DNA from: Thoreauomyces humboldtii | Taxonomy: Eukaryota > Chytridiomycota > Chytridiomycetes > Spizellomycetales > Powellomycetaceae | DNA: 51,260 bases | NCBI GenBank assembly: GCA_027596035.1 | Contig: JADGJA010000065.1 | Coordinates: 1 to 51,260 of the forward strand | Direction of reading: 5' to 3' | Part shown: positions 1-12,021 of the stretch, piece by piece | Layout of the letters: every line of letters begins with the position of its first letter | How positions within the stretch are numbered: the stretch's first letter is position 1 | Translations under genes and position numbers: made by a program | Notes under the pieces: generated by a model | The model's input: only the letters and a program-made list of their open reading frames with translations | What the model was told of the DNA's origin: nothing | Databases searched by the model: none

Positions 1-378
1 TTCCTCGCGGGAGATGGTTGACGGATGTGAGTCTCTGTAGTGGAATGTAGATCGTACGGAACGTAGAACGTAACGTTAAGGATGGATAGAGTCGGTAATG
101 CAGTACTGTGCTCTGGGAACGGAGCTAGAGAGGGACGTGGGCAGGGGGAGGAGCAATCGTCTTTTGGACAGCAGTCACAGCAGCACCTTCCGGCCGCTAA
201 CCGCCTTCCCGTCATGAAGTCACGAATAGTGCAGGAATTGAAAGGTATCATAAAGAAAACGATGGAAGAGAGAAGAACGGAACAGAGAAAAAGGTAGACT
301 TGGCACAAAGTGAGAGATAGAAAAAGGGTGGGGGCTGGGGTATCAATATGGGTGGGGCATCGTCTCGCGAGTTTCGTT
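1..378. other. Left flank without a recognised gene
   Basis: This stretch lies beyond the stop codon of the SH3 protein gene that runs leftward from 2777. It holds only short open frames of about 70 codons with purine-rich, low-complexity translations and no family resemblance. It probably contains the 3' untranslated region of that gene. I see no RNA gene or repeat. Confidence 0.5.
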
Positions 379-2777
379 TCAACCGAGAATAGTCATGGGA
401 AAGGCTCCGTGCTGACCGGTGCGACGGCAGGTTCCTACCGCCCATCCATCACTGAAAGTGTTTCTCAAAGTGATCTCATCACCAACTTGGATGCTGATCT
501 CGTCCGGGTTTGACGGCTCAAAGGATCGCGTGGCCACGCGCACGTCGTGAACAGCAGCGGGTTCGCTAACACCGTCACTGCCACCGACAGGCGGCGGAAC
601 ATCCCTCCACGAGTATCGGTCTGAAGGTGCGGGACTTCCTGTCTCGATATCGGATCGGATCGGATGCTCCGTAGGGGAAACGGGCATGTTCTCGTGAGTC
701 ACGCTGCCGTCGGCAGGACCGGAGTGCAAAGCCGAGTAGTATGGTCCCGGATGCACCGGGGAGTTCTGCTGTCCCAGCCACGGACCGCCGCTAGCACCGT
801 ACTCGACGTCTGCACCGGCAGCAGCCGCCCGGGGACCGGATCCCTGCTGGGAGTAAGGGCTGTTGGTCCTCATGGTAGCCTGGGATGGTGAGCCCCGCAT
901 CGATTTGTCTGGGTTTGTCGTGAGCGTGTCGTGGGTAACAGTTGTGGAAGGCGACGAAGGACGGAAAACCTTGCTGTGCTTTGCGAAAAGCTCGGACATT
1001 GGCTGCCGACGACCAAAAACACCGGACTCCGAATCGAGCTTGGCTTGCTTGCGCCATCGAATGAAACCCGTCAGGAGAATGGCCACAATGGCAAGAAGAA
1101 AGAGGCCTCCAACCACCCCGCCAATGACTGCGCCGGTATTCGATTTTTGGGACGAGACCTGTTGCAAGCTGGAACCTAAAAGAAGAAACTGCATGAGCAA
1201 CGAGGAAGACAAACGAGAATATCAGCCACCACTCACTGGAAGATGGATCGTTTGTGGCACCTGCAATGCCGCCGACGGATGTTGGCGCATCAACCCACAC
1301 CGTGGTCGTAGTGTGAGGACGACCGTTGGACGTGTAGGTCAGTACGCTGCTGTGTGTAGTCGGTTTTGGAGCGGGGGCATGTTGCGGTTGCTCGGCAGGT
1401 GCAGCTGGGGCAGGAGTGATAACTGGAGCTGCAGGCTGAGCTGCGCCTCCCTGCGCTGGAGTCACTACTGGGGCGGATGGACGAGTCGCTGTCACTGTGT
1501 CATCAGCAGGTGCGGTAGCTGCGCCACCTCCGTTGCCCGCTGGAGGAGCGGGTGTGACCACGACCGTAGGCGTGACAACAACAGAAGGAACTCCTGCAAT
1601 CAACAAGGATCAGATGAAAATCCGAGATTCCAACGGAATATGAAAACTTACCTGCATTGCCGCCTCCACCGCCAGCCGCAGGAGTAGTGGCTGCTCCGTC
1701 TCCACCCCCTCCAGCAGCCGGAGTAGTGAGGGCTCCTCCTCCACCACCTCCAGCAGCAGGAGTGGTGACCGCTGCGCCTCCTCCACCTCCAGCAGCAGGT
1801 GTAGTCGCTGCTCCATTTCCACCACCCCCGGCAGCAGGTGTAGTCGCTGCTCCATTTCCACCACCCCCGGCAGCAGGTGTAGTGGCTGCTCCGCCTCCGT
1901 TTCCAGCGGGAGTAGTGACAGCTCCACCGCCGCCATTACTTCCTGGGGTTGCAGGCTGACCAGCCCCGCCTCCCCCGTTGACTTGCGTAGGCGTGGCAGC
2001 GTTTCCATTGCCTCCTCCGGCGTCGCCGCCTCCTCCGTTGCCGGTGACTGGAGTGGCTGCGGCGGCGCCTCCGTTGTTTCCTGCGACCGGAGTCGTGTCG
2101 GTGCCTGTTCCAGCATTTCCAGCATTACCAGCTGCGCCGCCTGTGCCAGCGTTGCCCGTAGCACCACCACCTGCCGCGGGTGTGGGATCAGCACGAGTTA
2201 CAATGGCACCCCCGGCTCCGTTTCCGCTGCCGGTCCCAGAGGTGGGTTCGGCATCCGCGCCGCCGGCGGGAGTGGCGGCAGGCTTGGGAGGATCGTTGTT
2301 GCTGGCCGCACCTCCGCCTGCACCCGAGTCTCCATTGCCGGCGGCGGGGGTTGCTGCGGCACCAGCTGCAGGCTTACCGTCGTTCGTGCCAGCTTCGTTG
2401 CCGTCCGATGCGGCAGGGGTTGCGACGGCTCCACCCGGGTTGCCATTGTTGCCATCCGCCGCGGCAGGAGTCGCAGGAACGTTTCCGGTTCCTCCATTGC
2501 CGCTGCCGTTCGCATTGCCATTGTTGCCATCCGCCGCGGCAGGAGTCGCAGGAACGTTTCCGGTTCCTCCATTGCCGCTGCCGTTTGCATTGCCATTTGC
2601 ATTGCTGCCTGCGTTACCGTCTGCGTTACCGTTTGCGTTCCCGTTGGAGTTTCCGGGGGTGGAAGCACCGGTCCCTCCGACAGCCTGCGTGGGAGCCGCA
2701 GCCCGTGCAATGGCGAAGCAGCATGAGAAGAGTACGATAAGGAGGAACGTAAGCCGGGAGGTGGAGGGCGAAAGCAT
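379..2777 (-). CDS. Single-pass membrane protein with repetitive ectodomain and C-terminal SH3 domain
   Basis: Three exons (2777-1652, 1593-1237, 1175-379) joined by 58- and 61-bp introns give about 759 residues. The protein starts with a hydrophobic signal peptide (residues 1-26). About 450 residues of Gly/Ala/Asn/Thr/Pro low-complexity sequence follow, rich in TTPAAGGGG units and likely O-glycosylated outside the cell. One transmembrane helix lies near residues 507-532 and is followed by a basic FIRWRKQAK stop. A Ser/Pro-rich cytoplasmic tail ends in an SH3 domain (about 700-759, with DGWAVG and GAFPMTIL). This layout resembles fungal wall-sensor or cell-fusion proteins with cytoplasmic SH3 domains, of Fus1 type, but I see no clear orthology. 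Inferred role: coupling the cell surface to cytoplasmic Pro-rich partners. The PMT2 enzyme in this window is the kind that would glycosylate its ectodomain. Both splice joints keep the frame, and the start is the only Met ahead of the signal peptide. Confidence 0.8.
1657..1920 (-). repeat. 39-bp coding tandem repeats (TTPAAGGGG units)
   Basis: About six degenerate copies of a 39-bp unit encode 13-residue blocks of the form AATTPAAGGGGNG inside the ectodomain of the SH3 protein. Two neighbouring copies near 1808-1885 are almost identical at the DNA level. Such a tract is expected to vary in copy number between strains. Confidence 0.75.
2441..2590 (-). repeat. 75-bp tandem duplication within the SH3 protein gene
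   Basis: Positions 2441-2515 and 2516-2590 are adjacent copies with about one mismatch. Each encodes the same 25-residue block, rich in Asn, Gly and Ala and containing NVPATPAAADGNNG. The near identity points to a recent slippage or unequal exchange. Confidence 0.85.
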
Positions 2778-3252
2778 GATTCAGAAAAGCTACGGGGCTT
2801 GAAGGCGCGTGGAGGATATAGCGGTTTTCGAGATGGTGCAATGAGCTGTAGATCTGGACGCGATCTTGGGAAAAGGGCGAGCCGGGGGTCACTGCACAAA
2901 AGACGGGATGCGACGATGGAGGCCCGTTACTGATCTTTTTCAATCGTAAGACGACAATGATCCCGGTGTGCCTTGGCGAGAGGATTGGGAAAGTAGGGGC
3001 GATGGCGATGCCCTTTCTGCTTTTTCAGGCGGTGAGGGCAGTACCGCTCGCTACTGTGAAGAGCCTCCGAAGCCAACTTTTTTCTGCGGACGTCTGCGCA
3101 ACGAGGCTTTCGTCATCACCACGAGGTTGCACATTTCCCACTCCTCCTTCCACAGCCCATCCCGTCTCATGCGGGCCTCCGGGTTGAAGATGAGTGGACT
3201 CCTCTCATTATCAAATCTCAAGACTGCAAGTGATCTTTTCGTTGTTTGCAAA
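2778..3252. other. Intergenic region between the SH3 gene and TSR4
   Basis: This 475-bp stretch holds the upstream region of the SH3 protein gene on its left and the downstream region of TSR4 on its right, since both genes read leftward. Open frames here are short and lack recognisable motifs. No RNA gene, repeat or clear regulatory motif was seen. Confidence 0.45.
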
Positions 3253-5112
3253 CTACATGAGACTTTCCACCTGCACGGCCACGTACTCCTCAGAATAGCT
3301 CACAGTTCCCGACGAGCCTGCAACGGGATCCGTCTCGCAATCGGCGGCGCATACGTAGACTAGAACCGTCCCCCAGTCCATTCCGCATGCAAACCGATCC
3401 AAGAACGCTGACAGGCTCGGTTGCGCCGACGAGGAAGAAGACGTCGTTGGCGCGCTGCCTCTTTCTTCGTTTTCCCCGTCTTCACCCTTTCCGACAGCGG
3501 TGGCAGCGGCGGCGGCAGCAGCAGCAGCAGCTTTTCTGCTCTTTTTGGATTTCTTGCCCGCCCCCGCCGTGCCCTTCTCCGCGCGTGGCACAAGCTGCTC
3601 GGTCGGCAGCAGCGACAAGATCATCGGCATCAGCTGAAACTCGAATGCACGAGGCCCTCGACATCTCTCGCAGGTAGGCGCGCCGACTTCCGTAAGCCGA
3701 GCCGAAACGTCATCGTTATTGTAGAATTGAGGTTGCCCATGGAAGGCATACCTGGTTCAAAAGCTAACGATGAGCAAGGGCCATTTGGGAGCAATGATTC
3801 TTGATTTTCGTACCTGACACACTGCTCCGGGTCCTCCTCAACGATCTTCTGAAACCTCTTGAACGCTTTATTGAGGTACTTCGGTCGTGTCTTTTCGTAT
3901 CCTTCCCCCGACCACCCGAGGGCGCTAGTGCCATCAGCGTCCATGGCCTCTTCCAGATCATCCTTCTCCGTTCGCTTGTACTCCGCGAGGAGACGCAACT
4001 CATGCTCATATGATTCGGATTCCGTCGACTCAGGGGCGAACTCGAGAGGATAGGCTGGGAAAGTTGGTGCCGCAGACCATGCATCACATGGGACCGCTTC
4101 TGCAGGAGTAGGCGCTTTGAGATGAAGGGATTTGGACAGCGTCGAGGCCAAGCAGTCCGTGGCAGAAGTTTGTTTGGCCGATAGGTCCTCTGTCAGGCCC
4201 TCTGAAGAACAACTGGGTTCGCGAGCATTTTCCGCTGATGCGTTCGACTCGGTGAGGTCAGTTGGGACGGCCGTATCGTCCTCGTCTGCGTCACCCCACG
4301 CATACTTCTTGTCGCGCGCTGCAAGCAGCTCTGCGAGAGAGCAGTTTGGCGATCCGACGGTCGCCTCACCGAACAAGGGTGATGAAGGAGTCGGAAAGAA
4401 GGGGATCCCTGAGTTTCCGAAAGAAGGGGTGGATGGAGCATCCCAAGCCAGTTTCGTTGTCGGCGTCGATGGAGTTGGTGGTGCGGCCTGCTTCTCTTGC
4501 ACTTTCTGACCCTTCTGTTTCTTCGGAGTACCCTCTGACCGCGCTCGGGGACTCCCTGCAACGGGGCTGCTGATCGTGGCGTCCGCTTGCTTCTCGTTTG
4601 GCTTTTGCGCTTTGGACTTCTTGCGGGGCGTGGTAGTCACGGGTGCCGATCGGTGGATGGCCTTGATGATCCTCCAACTAAGAGGTGATGCGATGTTGGC
4701 TTGAGTTGATCAAGCAGCACGAGCTCACGCGACCGAACAGTTTTCTCGCACCTTCCGGGTCTGCTCATGCAACGCCTCGTGTTGCACGCTAGGAGATAGT
4801 ACACCCTCGAGTCCTTGTCGAGCTCCGGCAGCTTTGCCCACATCTGCAGAATGAGGAGCAGTGGCTTGTCGCAAGCCCCGCATGATGCCCAAGCGGCGGG
4901 TGGGAGTGCGGAGTCCTTGAACCAGACCTTTCAGAGGCGCAATTCGGAAAGTCAACCCCCTGACCTTGGCTCAATGAGAACGGAACCGACAGAAAGATAC
5001 CCACCGGCCTTCCTCCTATCTTGTCTACGTAAGGATCCACATCCTCCGCATAAGACATCTTCTCGCATGGATAAGCTAGATGCATTGGCACCGGTAGCGC
5101 CTGGTCGACCAT
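3253..5112 (-). CDS. TSR4: TSR4/PDCD2-family ribosome assembly chaperone
   Basis: Exons 5112-5005, 4927-4752, 4677-3814 and 3751-3253 join in phase to about 548 residues. In the family, Tsr4/PDCD2 captures nascent ribosomal protein uS5 (Rps2) for 40S assembly. The N-terminal half shows DKIGGRPVWF, a Cys pair (CGACDK) before LLLILQMWAKLPELDKDSR, and CNTRRC followed by GSWRIIKAI. The C-terminal PDCD2_C half shows FKRFQKIVEEDPEQCVRY, CERCRGPRAFEFQLMPMIL, then MDWGTVLVYVCAADCE and SYSEEYV. A Lys/Ala/Ser-rich linker interrupts the C-terminal domain, so the protein is longer than most homologues. The start is uncertain. Met at 5112 is the last one before the conserved IGGRP, but the frame stays open to 5244. 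An upstream exon reading AILMVDG near 5225-5205 could supply the usual family N-terminus. The gene is divergent from ECM29. Confidence 0.85.
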
Positions 5113-5288
5113 ATTGTTAGAGTTCCTCATGTTAGATTCACACGGGGAGGGCGAGGCGACCACCCTGTGGGCAAAAACGCAAGAACTCGACATGAGACTG
5201 CAAGCCATCCACCATGAGAATCGCAGTTGGACGCGTTGACACACTCGATTTCCTCAACCGAAGTAATAGCGAAGCATTCGTTGGTATT

Positions 5289-5290
<2 letters not shown>

Positions 5291-5320
<30 letters not shown>
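5291..5320. repeat. Hexanucleotide microsatellite, (GACCAC) x5
   Basis: Five perfect copies of GACCAC lie between the divergent TSR4 and ECM29 genes, ending 15 bp before the ECM29 start codon. On the minus strand the tract can read as (GR)n or poly-Val, so it could lie in a TSR4 leader or upstream exon. Confidence 0.9.
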
Positions 5321-5321
<1 letters not shown>

Positions 5322-5335
5322 TAGCAGACACAACC

Positions 5336-8300
5336 ATGGCAGAGCAGGAGCTAGGTATGAACGGCAACAGTCGTGAAATCTTTTGGATGTCTTGTTGCTT
5401 CTCCATTCAACATTTCACCTGCAGGCCTACTTGACAACGTCGAGATGCGCTTTGCGGTATCCGACACGAACGAGCGCTTCGAGAAGGCTGTAGGCACCTT
5501 CCTTTCGCCGGTGCTGCTGAAGCTGGATTCTCCGCACAAGCCTGTGCAGGCAAAGGTCAGATGCGACCCACTGTGCGCACGCTTCCGTCGCAGTGCACGT
5601 TTTCATGCTTGGCTTTGGAACCCCAGGTCATGGCGATCTGTAGCCATGTCAGCAAACGTGTCAAGGCCAACCAGAACATCAAGCTGCCCATGTCTTCCTT
5701 GATTGATCTCTTTTCTCAGCCGACATCAAGTGGATTGCTTCAAAGCTTCTCTCTCATCTATATCGACCTTGGTTTCGCCCGGTCTTCGGCAACGGTAACT
5801 TCTGGGACGTAAAACGAAAGAGGCGAAGGCGCACGTTCTTAAACAGTGAATGTCTGTGTCCTTCAGGAGCGCATCGAGATGCTACCACGTCTTGTGCACG
5901 GAATCTCGAACCGGCCCCTGACTCAGCAGATCACGATATTTCAAATGTTCATTCAGGTCCTAGGAACCCAGGGAAACTCCTCGGCCACTTTCGCGAAAGG
6001 GGTCTACGATTGGGACGCCTATCCGAAAGACCTCACATTCCTCCTCCGACGCTTCCTTGATGTCATCCTATACTGCCCTGCACCGGCTGGAAAAGCAGTG
6101 ACCGCACTCTCCGCCGGAAGATCCGAACCAACCGAGCCGGTCGAAAGTTTTGTGCCTCCCGGCCTCAGTACGGAAGCAATGCATTTCGTTACCCATGGGG
6201 GCAAGGCGACGTGGACTCGCTCGACAGCCGACTTCCGCGCTCTGAAACTGGGGATCATACGATTCATCTCGCTGTCGGACTCCGTGCCTGAGCAGGCGAA
6301 CGTTCTGGATAAGTTTGTCATTTATCTTTCGGCAACGGGTGACTCGAACCACGAAGTGGTATCGGCCGGGGAAGATGGCATGAAACGCCACGTCAAACCA
6401 GATCTGGAACAGGAGGAGGTGGTGCTAGCTCTTTATGCCTTGTATCAGGGCACCGGGACCCAAAAGAACCCAGAGAAGTTCCGCAGCCCGTCAACCACGG
6501 CTTTGAAAAACCGCATCTTGAAAGTGCTGCTGAGGTCTGCGGCAGCAGTCAACCAGTTTCCACAGATGATCCAAGTTGCATTTGATACTCTCAATGGTAA
6601 CCCTGATCCGCTTCATGTCCAATATGTGCCCTGCTCACAGTAGCATCCGCTTCATAGGCGATACTACGAATGCTAAACTCCGTGCATCTGGGATGTCGTT
6701 CGTTCAATGGATTGCCCGCATGGTAAAGGTGTCCACAAAGGCTATACGTCGGCACGCAGTTTAACGCGCTAGTTTCTTCTGAAGGCTCGGGATGAGAAAA
6801 TCAAACCTGTTGCGCCTGTCCTGCTCTCGGCGCTATCCCACTTCATCAGCTCACCACCGGAAGGTGTTAGCACGGATGGAGAGAGCTTGCGGGGATTCGC
6901 TTACGAAGCCGTTGGCCTTCTTTGTAAACGGGGTATGTTGTAAGATACGAACAGCGATGCGGTATGGTCCTCACATTTTTTACCAGAGCCACAGCTATGT
7001 AGTAACGACGCCGCAATGCTCCGAGACTACTTCGAAAAGCTCGGATCTGAAACCCAGAACGTGAGAATGTGCATCGTGGACGCCCTGTCGAATATGGTCG
7101 GCGCCTACCGCGACTCACCGCACAAGACTGAGCTTGAAAAAGTATTGCTGGAGAACATCGAGAAGGTACATACCTTGCCGCAAATTTCAACCCGTCATGT
7201 CTGCTGAACCTACTGTGACCTAGCCAGACCACCATTCACGCTACATTGCGCAAAAGTATACGAACGCCATCTTTCCATACAGCTATCCACTTGCTCGATA
7301 TGTAAATTTGATGCTTGCTGGTGACCTCAAACCCGAAGTCAAAGAAGAAGCCCGGAAAGGTCTGGAGTTTCCGGAAGTCGCAGGCGATGTGAATGGTAGC
7401 CAATGGAAAGAAACGCTCCCGAACTTTCTTGCCCTCGTTGGCCTCTTGTCAACGAAGTCACAGGAACTGGCCGCCAATGCATCTCTTCGAACCGCGGGGA
7501 TCCGCCGCATCGGTGCTTTCACAACGGACGCTTACTCTAACTGCATCATCTATTTGCGGCATCTACTGGTCAAAATTGCTGATCCGAAAGGGGATGTCGG
7601 CCGGCACGCGATCGAGCTGGAGAAGGTCGCAGATTCTCATACCCGGAAGCTCTTACAGGCAGCTCTTAAAGATATGGCGACATCCCCGGAGGCTTCCGGA
7701 CTGGGGTTGTACCTCAACTTTCTGGAAGCTCCACTTAAATCCGATACAGCGGATGCTCCTCTCCAGACCGTAGCATCCTTCTGTCTTCTCGAAGCGGTCT
7801 CGATGGCGCCAAGCAACCTTTCCAATGCGTATAGTGATAGAATAGACTGGATATCCAGCTTTTTGAATTCGATCAGATCCGAAACGCGGAAATCGATGGC
7901 GCACGTCCTTGGGATTGTATCCACCGGACAGCTTGATGCTCCCGCGCGCACAGCCCGCTTCAACACGCTCTTGGAAGAGCTCACAGTTACCACCGCAAAC
8001 CGTCAGCTTGGAGTTGAAGATAGGCAAGGCGCTACGCTTGCTATTGGTTACTGCATCGGTCGCTTGTTCTATCGTCACCCTCATCAGATCTTCGTTCCCG
8101 CTTCAATACTGAAAGCGGCGGCGGAAGCTGTCGTTCAAGAACTCGAAGCCGTGTCATCCTTCGAAGTTCTCGCAGCGTGCGATGCTTTGGCCGAAATGGG
8201 TCGCTATGCTCCGCTTCCTCTGGAACCAGCAACTCGCGCCTCGGTGGTTGAAACCCTGATCGGTCTCGTGAAGTCTGGGAAGGACGCCAAAGTTGGCGAA

Positions 8301-11300
8301 ACAGCCATCGCATCTCTAGGACAGATGGCTTTAGGCGACACGGACATCAGTGGACAAGTTCTCGAATTTTTGCTATCCCTGGCGCCGACTCGTTCAAAGC
8401 AGGTCGAGTTTCACCTCGAGGTGGGCGAAGCGATTACGAATCTGTCGATCGGCTTCGATGCGACCAGCATGCACCAGCACTTGGACATTGTTGATACAAT
8501 GTGCTCGGTGGCCGTGCCTCCAGCTGTGGCTGCCAATCTACTGGCCACCCTGTTAGACAAAATTAAGCCAGGCGGAGCACCCGCAGTCCGGAAGAGTGTT
8601 GCAACTTGGCTCCTCTGTATCGTGAAACTTGGGGGCAAGCATCCCGTCATCTTGGAAAATGTCTTGCAGCTCCAAAATGCCTTCTCCGGGCTTCTAAACG
8701 ACGTCGACGAGTTCACCCAAGAGGCAGCGTCCCGGGGCATGGGACTCGTGTTTGAGCTCGGCGATGCAGGCGTCCGGGACCTTTTAGTGTCTTCGCTCGT
8801 TTCGACGTTGACGGATGGCAAGCGCATTACCCCGCAGAGTGTCACAGGCGATACCCAACTATTCCAGGAGAATGCTTTGGGATCTACTCCTGGGGAAGGT
8901 GGCCAACTGAACGGCACATACCAGGTATCGTCATGAAGTTTGACTCCTCCGTTGGACCAACCGATGCTTACACGTATGTCAACATATAGTCCATTCTATC
9001 CCTTGCATCAGAAATGAATCAGCCAGATCTTGTCTATCGTTTCATGTCCTTGGCTGCTCACAATGCGATTTGGAACTCGCGACGGGGTGCGAGTATGGGC
9101 TTCAGCACTATCGCGGCACAGGCAACTGAACAGCTCCAGCCGCACTTGCCAAAGATCATTCCGAAGTTGTACCGATTCCAGTTTGACCCACAACCAAAGA
9201 CCGCAGAAAGTATGAAGAACATCTGGCAAACCTTGATTCCTGAGCCGGCAAAGACTTTGGAGGAGTTCTTCCCGCTGATCATGACTGATCTTCTTGCCGG
9301 CCTGTGTGATCGCCAATGGCGAATTCGCGAAGCTAGTTGTTTGGCGTTAGCGGATCTGACGCAAAGCCGGCAAATGGAGCAGCTTCAGCCATACCTTGAA
9401 CAATGCTGGACCATGACGTTCCGAGCGTTGGATGACATCAAGGAGAGTGTCCGCGTTGCAGCTTTTAAGACGTGCAAAACTCTGACTCAGAAAACGGTTC
9501 GATATTGCGATCCCACCGTGGTCGAAGCAGCTGCCGGTGCGAAGATAGTCGCTATTGTGGTGCCGTTCTTCCTCACGAAGGGTCTGGGATCCTCGGCAGA
9601 GGATGTCCGGAACTTCTCTCTAAGTGCCATTCTCAAAATTGCGAAGAAGGGAGGGGTGCTTTTGAAACCCCACGTGCCCGATCTAGTTGCGACACTACTA
9701 GAGTGCTTGTCAACAATGGAGCCCCAAGTCCTGAACTACCTCACATTCCACACTGAGAAGTACAATATGACGCAGGAGCACCTCGAAAATGCTCGGCTCA
9801 GCGCTGTCAAGAGCTCGCCTATGATGGATGCCATTGAGATTATTGTCGAGCAGGTCGACGTGGAAGTCCTGACGCATTTTGTTCCTCGCCTCAACAGTTT
9901 GATTCGGAAGGGGGTCGGGCTTCCCACGAAGGCTGGCAGTGCAAGGGTCGTCTTCTCGTTGGTGCAGCGCGCACCGGCAGAGCTTGCAACGCATGCCGAC
10001 AGCATTGTCAAGGCGCTTAGTGCCGGCGTTTTCGACCGATCCATCGTCGTTCGGAAAGCGTATGGGACAGCGGTCGGACAGATCGCCAAACTCGCCTCGG
10101 ACGGCGCGATCAACAAGCTACTGGATCAACTTGAAGGCTCGTACCTAAATGCTGAGTTGGACAATGATACCCGATCAGTCGCCGGCATCACGATCTTGGA
10201 GTTCTCCCGCCGTGGAGCGGATCGAGCCCGGGAGTTCCATGGGCGAATGATTCCCTTAGCTTACCTCGGCGCCCGCGACGGGTGTGAACCGATCAAGGTT
10301 GTGTGGGCCGATGTCTGGGAGGAGCTATGCTCCGGGTCCACGGGGGCCTTGCGGTTGTGGATGAGCGAGCTCATGGAACTCTTCGAAAAACTCATGACCA
10401 CCACTCCATCCTGGGCAATTAAGAAGCAGGTCGGGCAAGCCCTTGGTGACATGAGCAAAGCGCTGGGTCCCGGATTCGAACCTCAGATGGCCCGAGTGAT
10501 TCCGCTTCTCGTGAACGCGCTAGCTGGGCGCACGTGGGACGGCAAGGAACTTGTCGTAACTGCGCTGGCGGACGTCGTGGCGGGCAGCGCAGCGTGGTTC
10601 TCGAAACCAGAAGGCGCAGCAAGTGTTGAAACCGTTGTAAATGTAAGCTTCATTGAAAACTTCCGCACATCCTTTCTGCTCATACTGACGCATGATCTCT
10701 CGGACAGACTTTACTGACGGAAAGCCGAAAAAACAACAAGCCTTACAAGCGGCACAGTATCGATGCCCTTGCTCGCGCACTGCAAGCGCTCGACGTTGAT
10801 CGCTATGCCGATATATATGATGACCTGGTATCGCTTGCATGCATTGATCCCATGGACACCGAGGACGACGACGAAGACGACGTTCGAGCCAAGCCTCTAT
10901 TGCTTGCCATCCGCGCAAACTCCTTCAAAGCCCTTGGTCTGACTTTTCCGTCCTCTCATCATCCGGAGAGCCAAGGTATGGACCGTAACCAGAACTTTAC
11001 ATGTTTATAAGCTAAAACTCTATGTCTATCCCTAGTCATTCACGCTACCACTGTACTTACACTTCTGGCAAGAAATCTCGAAAACAATGTCTGGAACGTG
11101 CGAATCGCCGTTATGGAGGCCATCGAACTAATACTGAAGGCCTTGACACCACCGCCCGCAAAACGCCCTATCGAAGCCATGGACATTGACGGCGCCATCG
11201 AACATCCATTGATACCTGCCACGGTGCTGGATTCCAAGTCTGCGGTGCTTCTCTGCTGGGCTTTGATCGCCTGCATGGAAGACGCAAAGGTAAGGAGATA

Positions 11301-11568
11301 TTGACAAGTCGCGTGCAACCAGATCTCACTCACGACTGTCTCATAGTACACGGCTATCAGAGAAAATTCCACAAGGGTGCTTACCACGTTGGTATCGGCG
11401 ATCGCCGTTGGCATCGACGGTGCCGACGCCGGAGCAAGCACCTCCTGCACGATTCCATTTGCGGACGCTCAGGAGATAATTGTCAAATTAGCGACCCTCG
11501 CCGAGAAGGAGGCCATCTCGTTGTTGGCAGAGAACATCCGGGACATCCGAAAGCGGCTTATAGTTTGA
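5336..11568 (+). CDS. ECM29: ECM29 proteasome adaptor and scaffold (HEAT repeat)
   Basis: Twelve exons (5336-5354, 5425-5555, 5627-5794, 5867-6596, 6658-6722, 6785-6932, 6987-7165, 7224-8924, 8990-10642, 10708-10975, 11036-11289, 11347-11568) sum to 5,538 nt, about 1,845 residues, the normal size for the family. ECM29 is a HEAT-repeat protein that links the 26S proteasome core to its regulatory cap and acts in proteasome quality control. Family signatures appear in order: AVGTFLSPVLLKLDSP at the N-terminus, KANQNIKLPMSSLI, the ALSNMVGAY and RYVNLMLAGD segments, FCLLEAVSM, LFQENALGSTPG, SLASEMNQPDLVYRFMSLA, WNSRRGASMGF, LYRFQFDP, DDIKESVRVAAFKTCKTL, LEPQVLNYLTF, KSSPMMDAI and GRTWDGKELV. Introns are 54-72 bp. 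The first exon encodes only six codons plus one base. All joints keep phase. Confidence 0.93.
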
Positions 11569-12021
11569 ACAATTCCTTTACCCTCTGTGTCTTCCACCCC
11601 TCTTCCTTTAAGCATAAAAGCATTCAGCCGTTCTTGTAGACGCCTTGGATCTACTAACAGCGTGCGTCCCGTATTGTTGGCGGCCGTGTTAAGGGCACGC
11701 TGTCTCTCCTGTGAGTCATCCGAGCGGAGTTTAGGCCGCCCGGTCGACAGCGAGACTATATAGAGCCTGGCAGGCGGCAGTGGCAGCTCAAAAATAGACC
11801 CCGATATGCCTTCAAAGTGCAGACGCCTCGTTCACCGGCACCAGCCGTCAACCGGCAACCAACCGGCATTAACCAACCGGCAGACGCCTCGTGCAATCGG
11901 CACCAACAGCAACGAGCCAAGAATCTGAGGATCAAGTCAACGCTACTCATTTATTTATTTCTAGCTCGCAAAAGCCTTAGGATCATTAGCCCGTTGCAGC
12001 CCGCGACATCGCAAAAGCATC
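11569..12021. other. Intergenic region upstream of the MLKL-like kinase gene
   Basis: This 453-bp stretch lies between the ECM29 stop and the kinase start. A TATA-like palindrome, CTATATAG, is at 11756-11763, about 260 bp before the start codon; whether it acts as a promoter element is a guess. Short repeated CCGGCA/AACCGGC words and a direct repeat (listed separately) fill 11815-11910. No convincing gene is seen. Confidence 0.4.
11819..11907. repeat. Imperfect direct repeat, 61-bp period
   Basis: A block of about 27 bp beginning GCAGACGCCTCGT and running into a CGGCACCA end occurs twice, at about 11819 and 11880, with a few differences. Between them are repeated AACCGGCA words. The block lies about 115-200 bp upstream of the kinase start codon and may be a local duplication or multiple regulatory sites. 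Confidence 0.6.

Noticed and set aside
1978..2802. Long plus-strand frames rich in Pro/Ala/Val opposite the SH3 gene
   Set aside because: They mirror the Gly/Ala/Thr/Pro repeat tract. The minus strand has the signal peptide, membrane helix, SH3 domain and valid introns.
3630..4640. Separate gene starting at Met 4640
   Set aside because: Splicing from 4752 to 4677 gives GSWRIIKAI, the conserved TSR4/PDCD2 link, so this Met is internal.
5336..11568. GCN1 as the identity of the HEAT-repeat gene
   Set aside because: The order of signatures (LFQENALG, NQPDLVYRFM, WNSRRGASMGF and others) and the length of about 1,845 residues match ECM29; GCN1 is about 2,600 residues.
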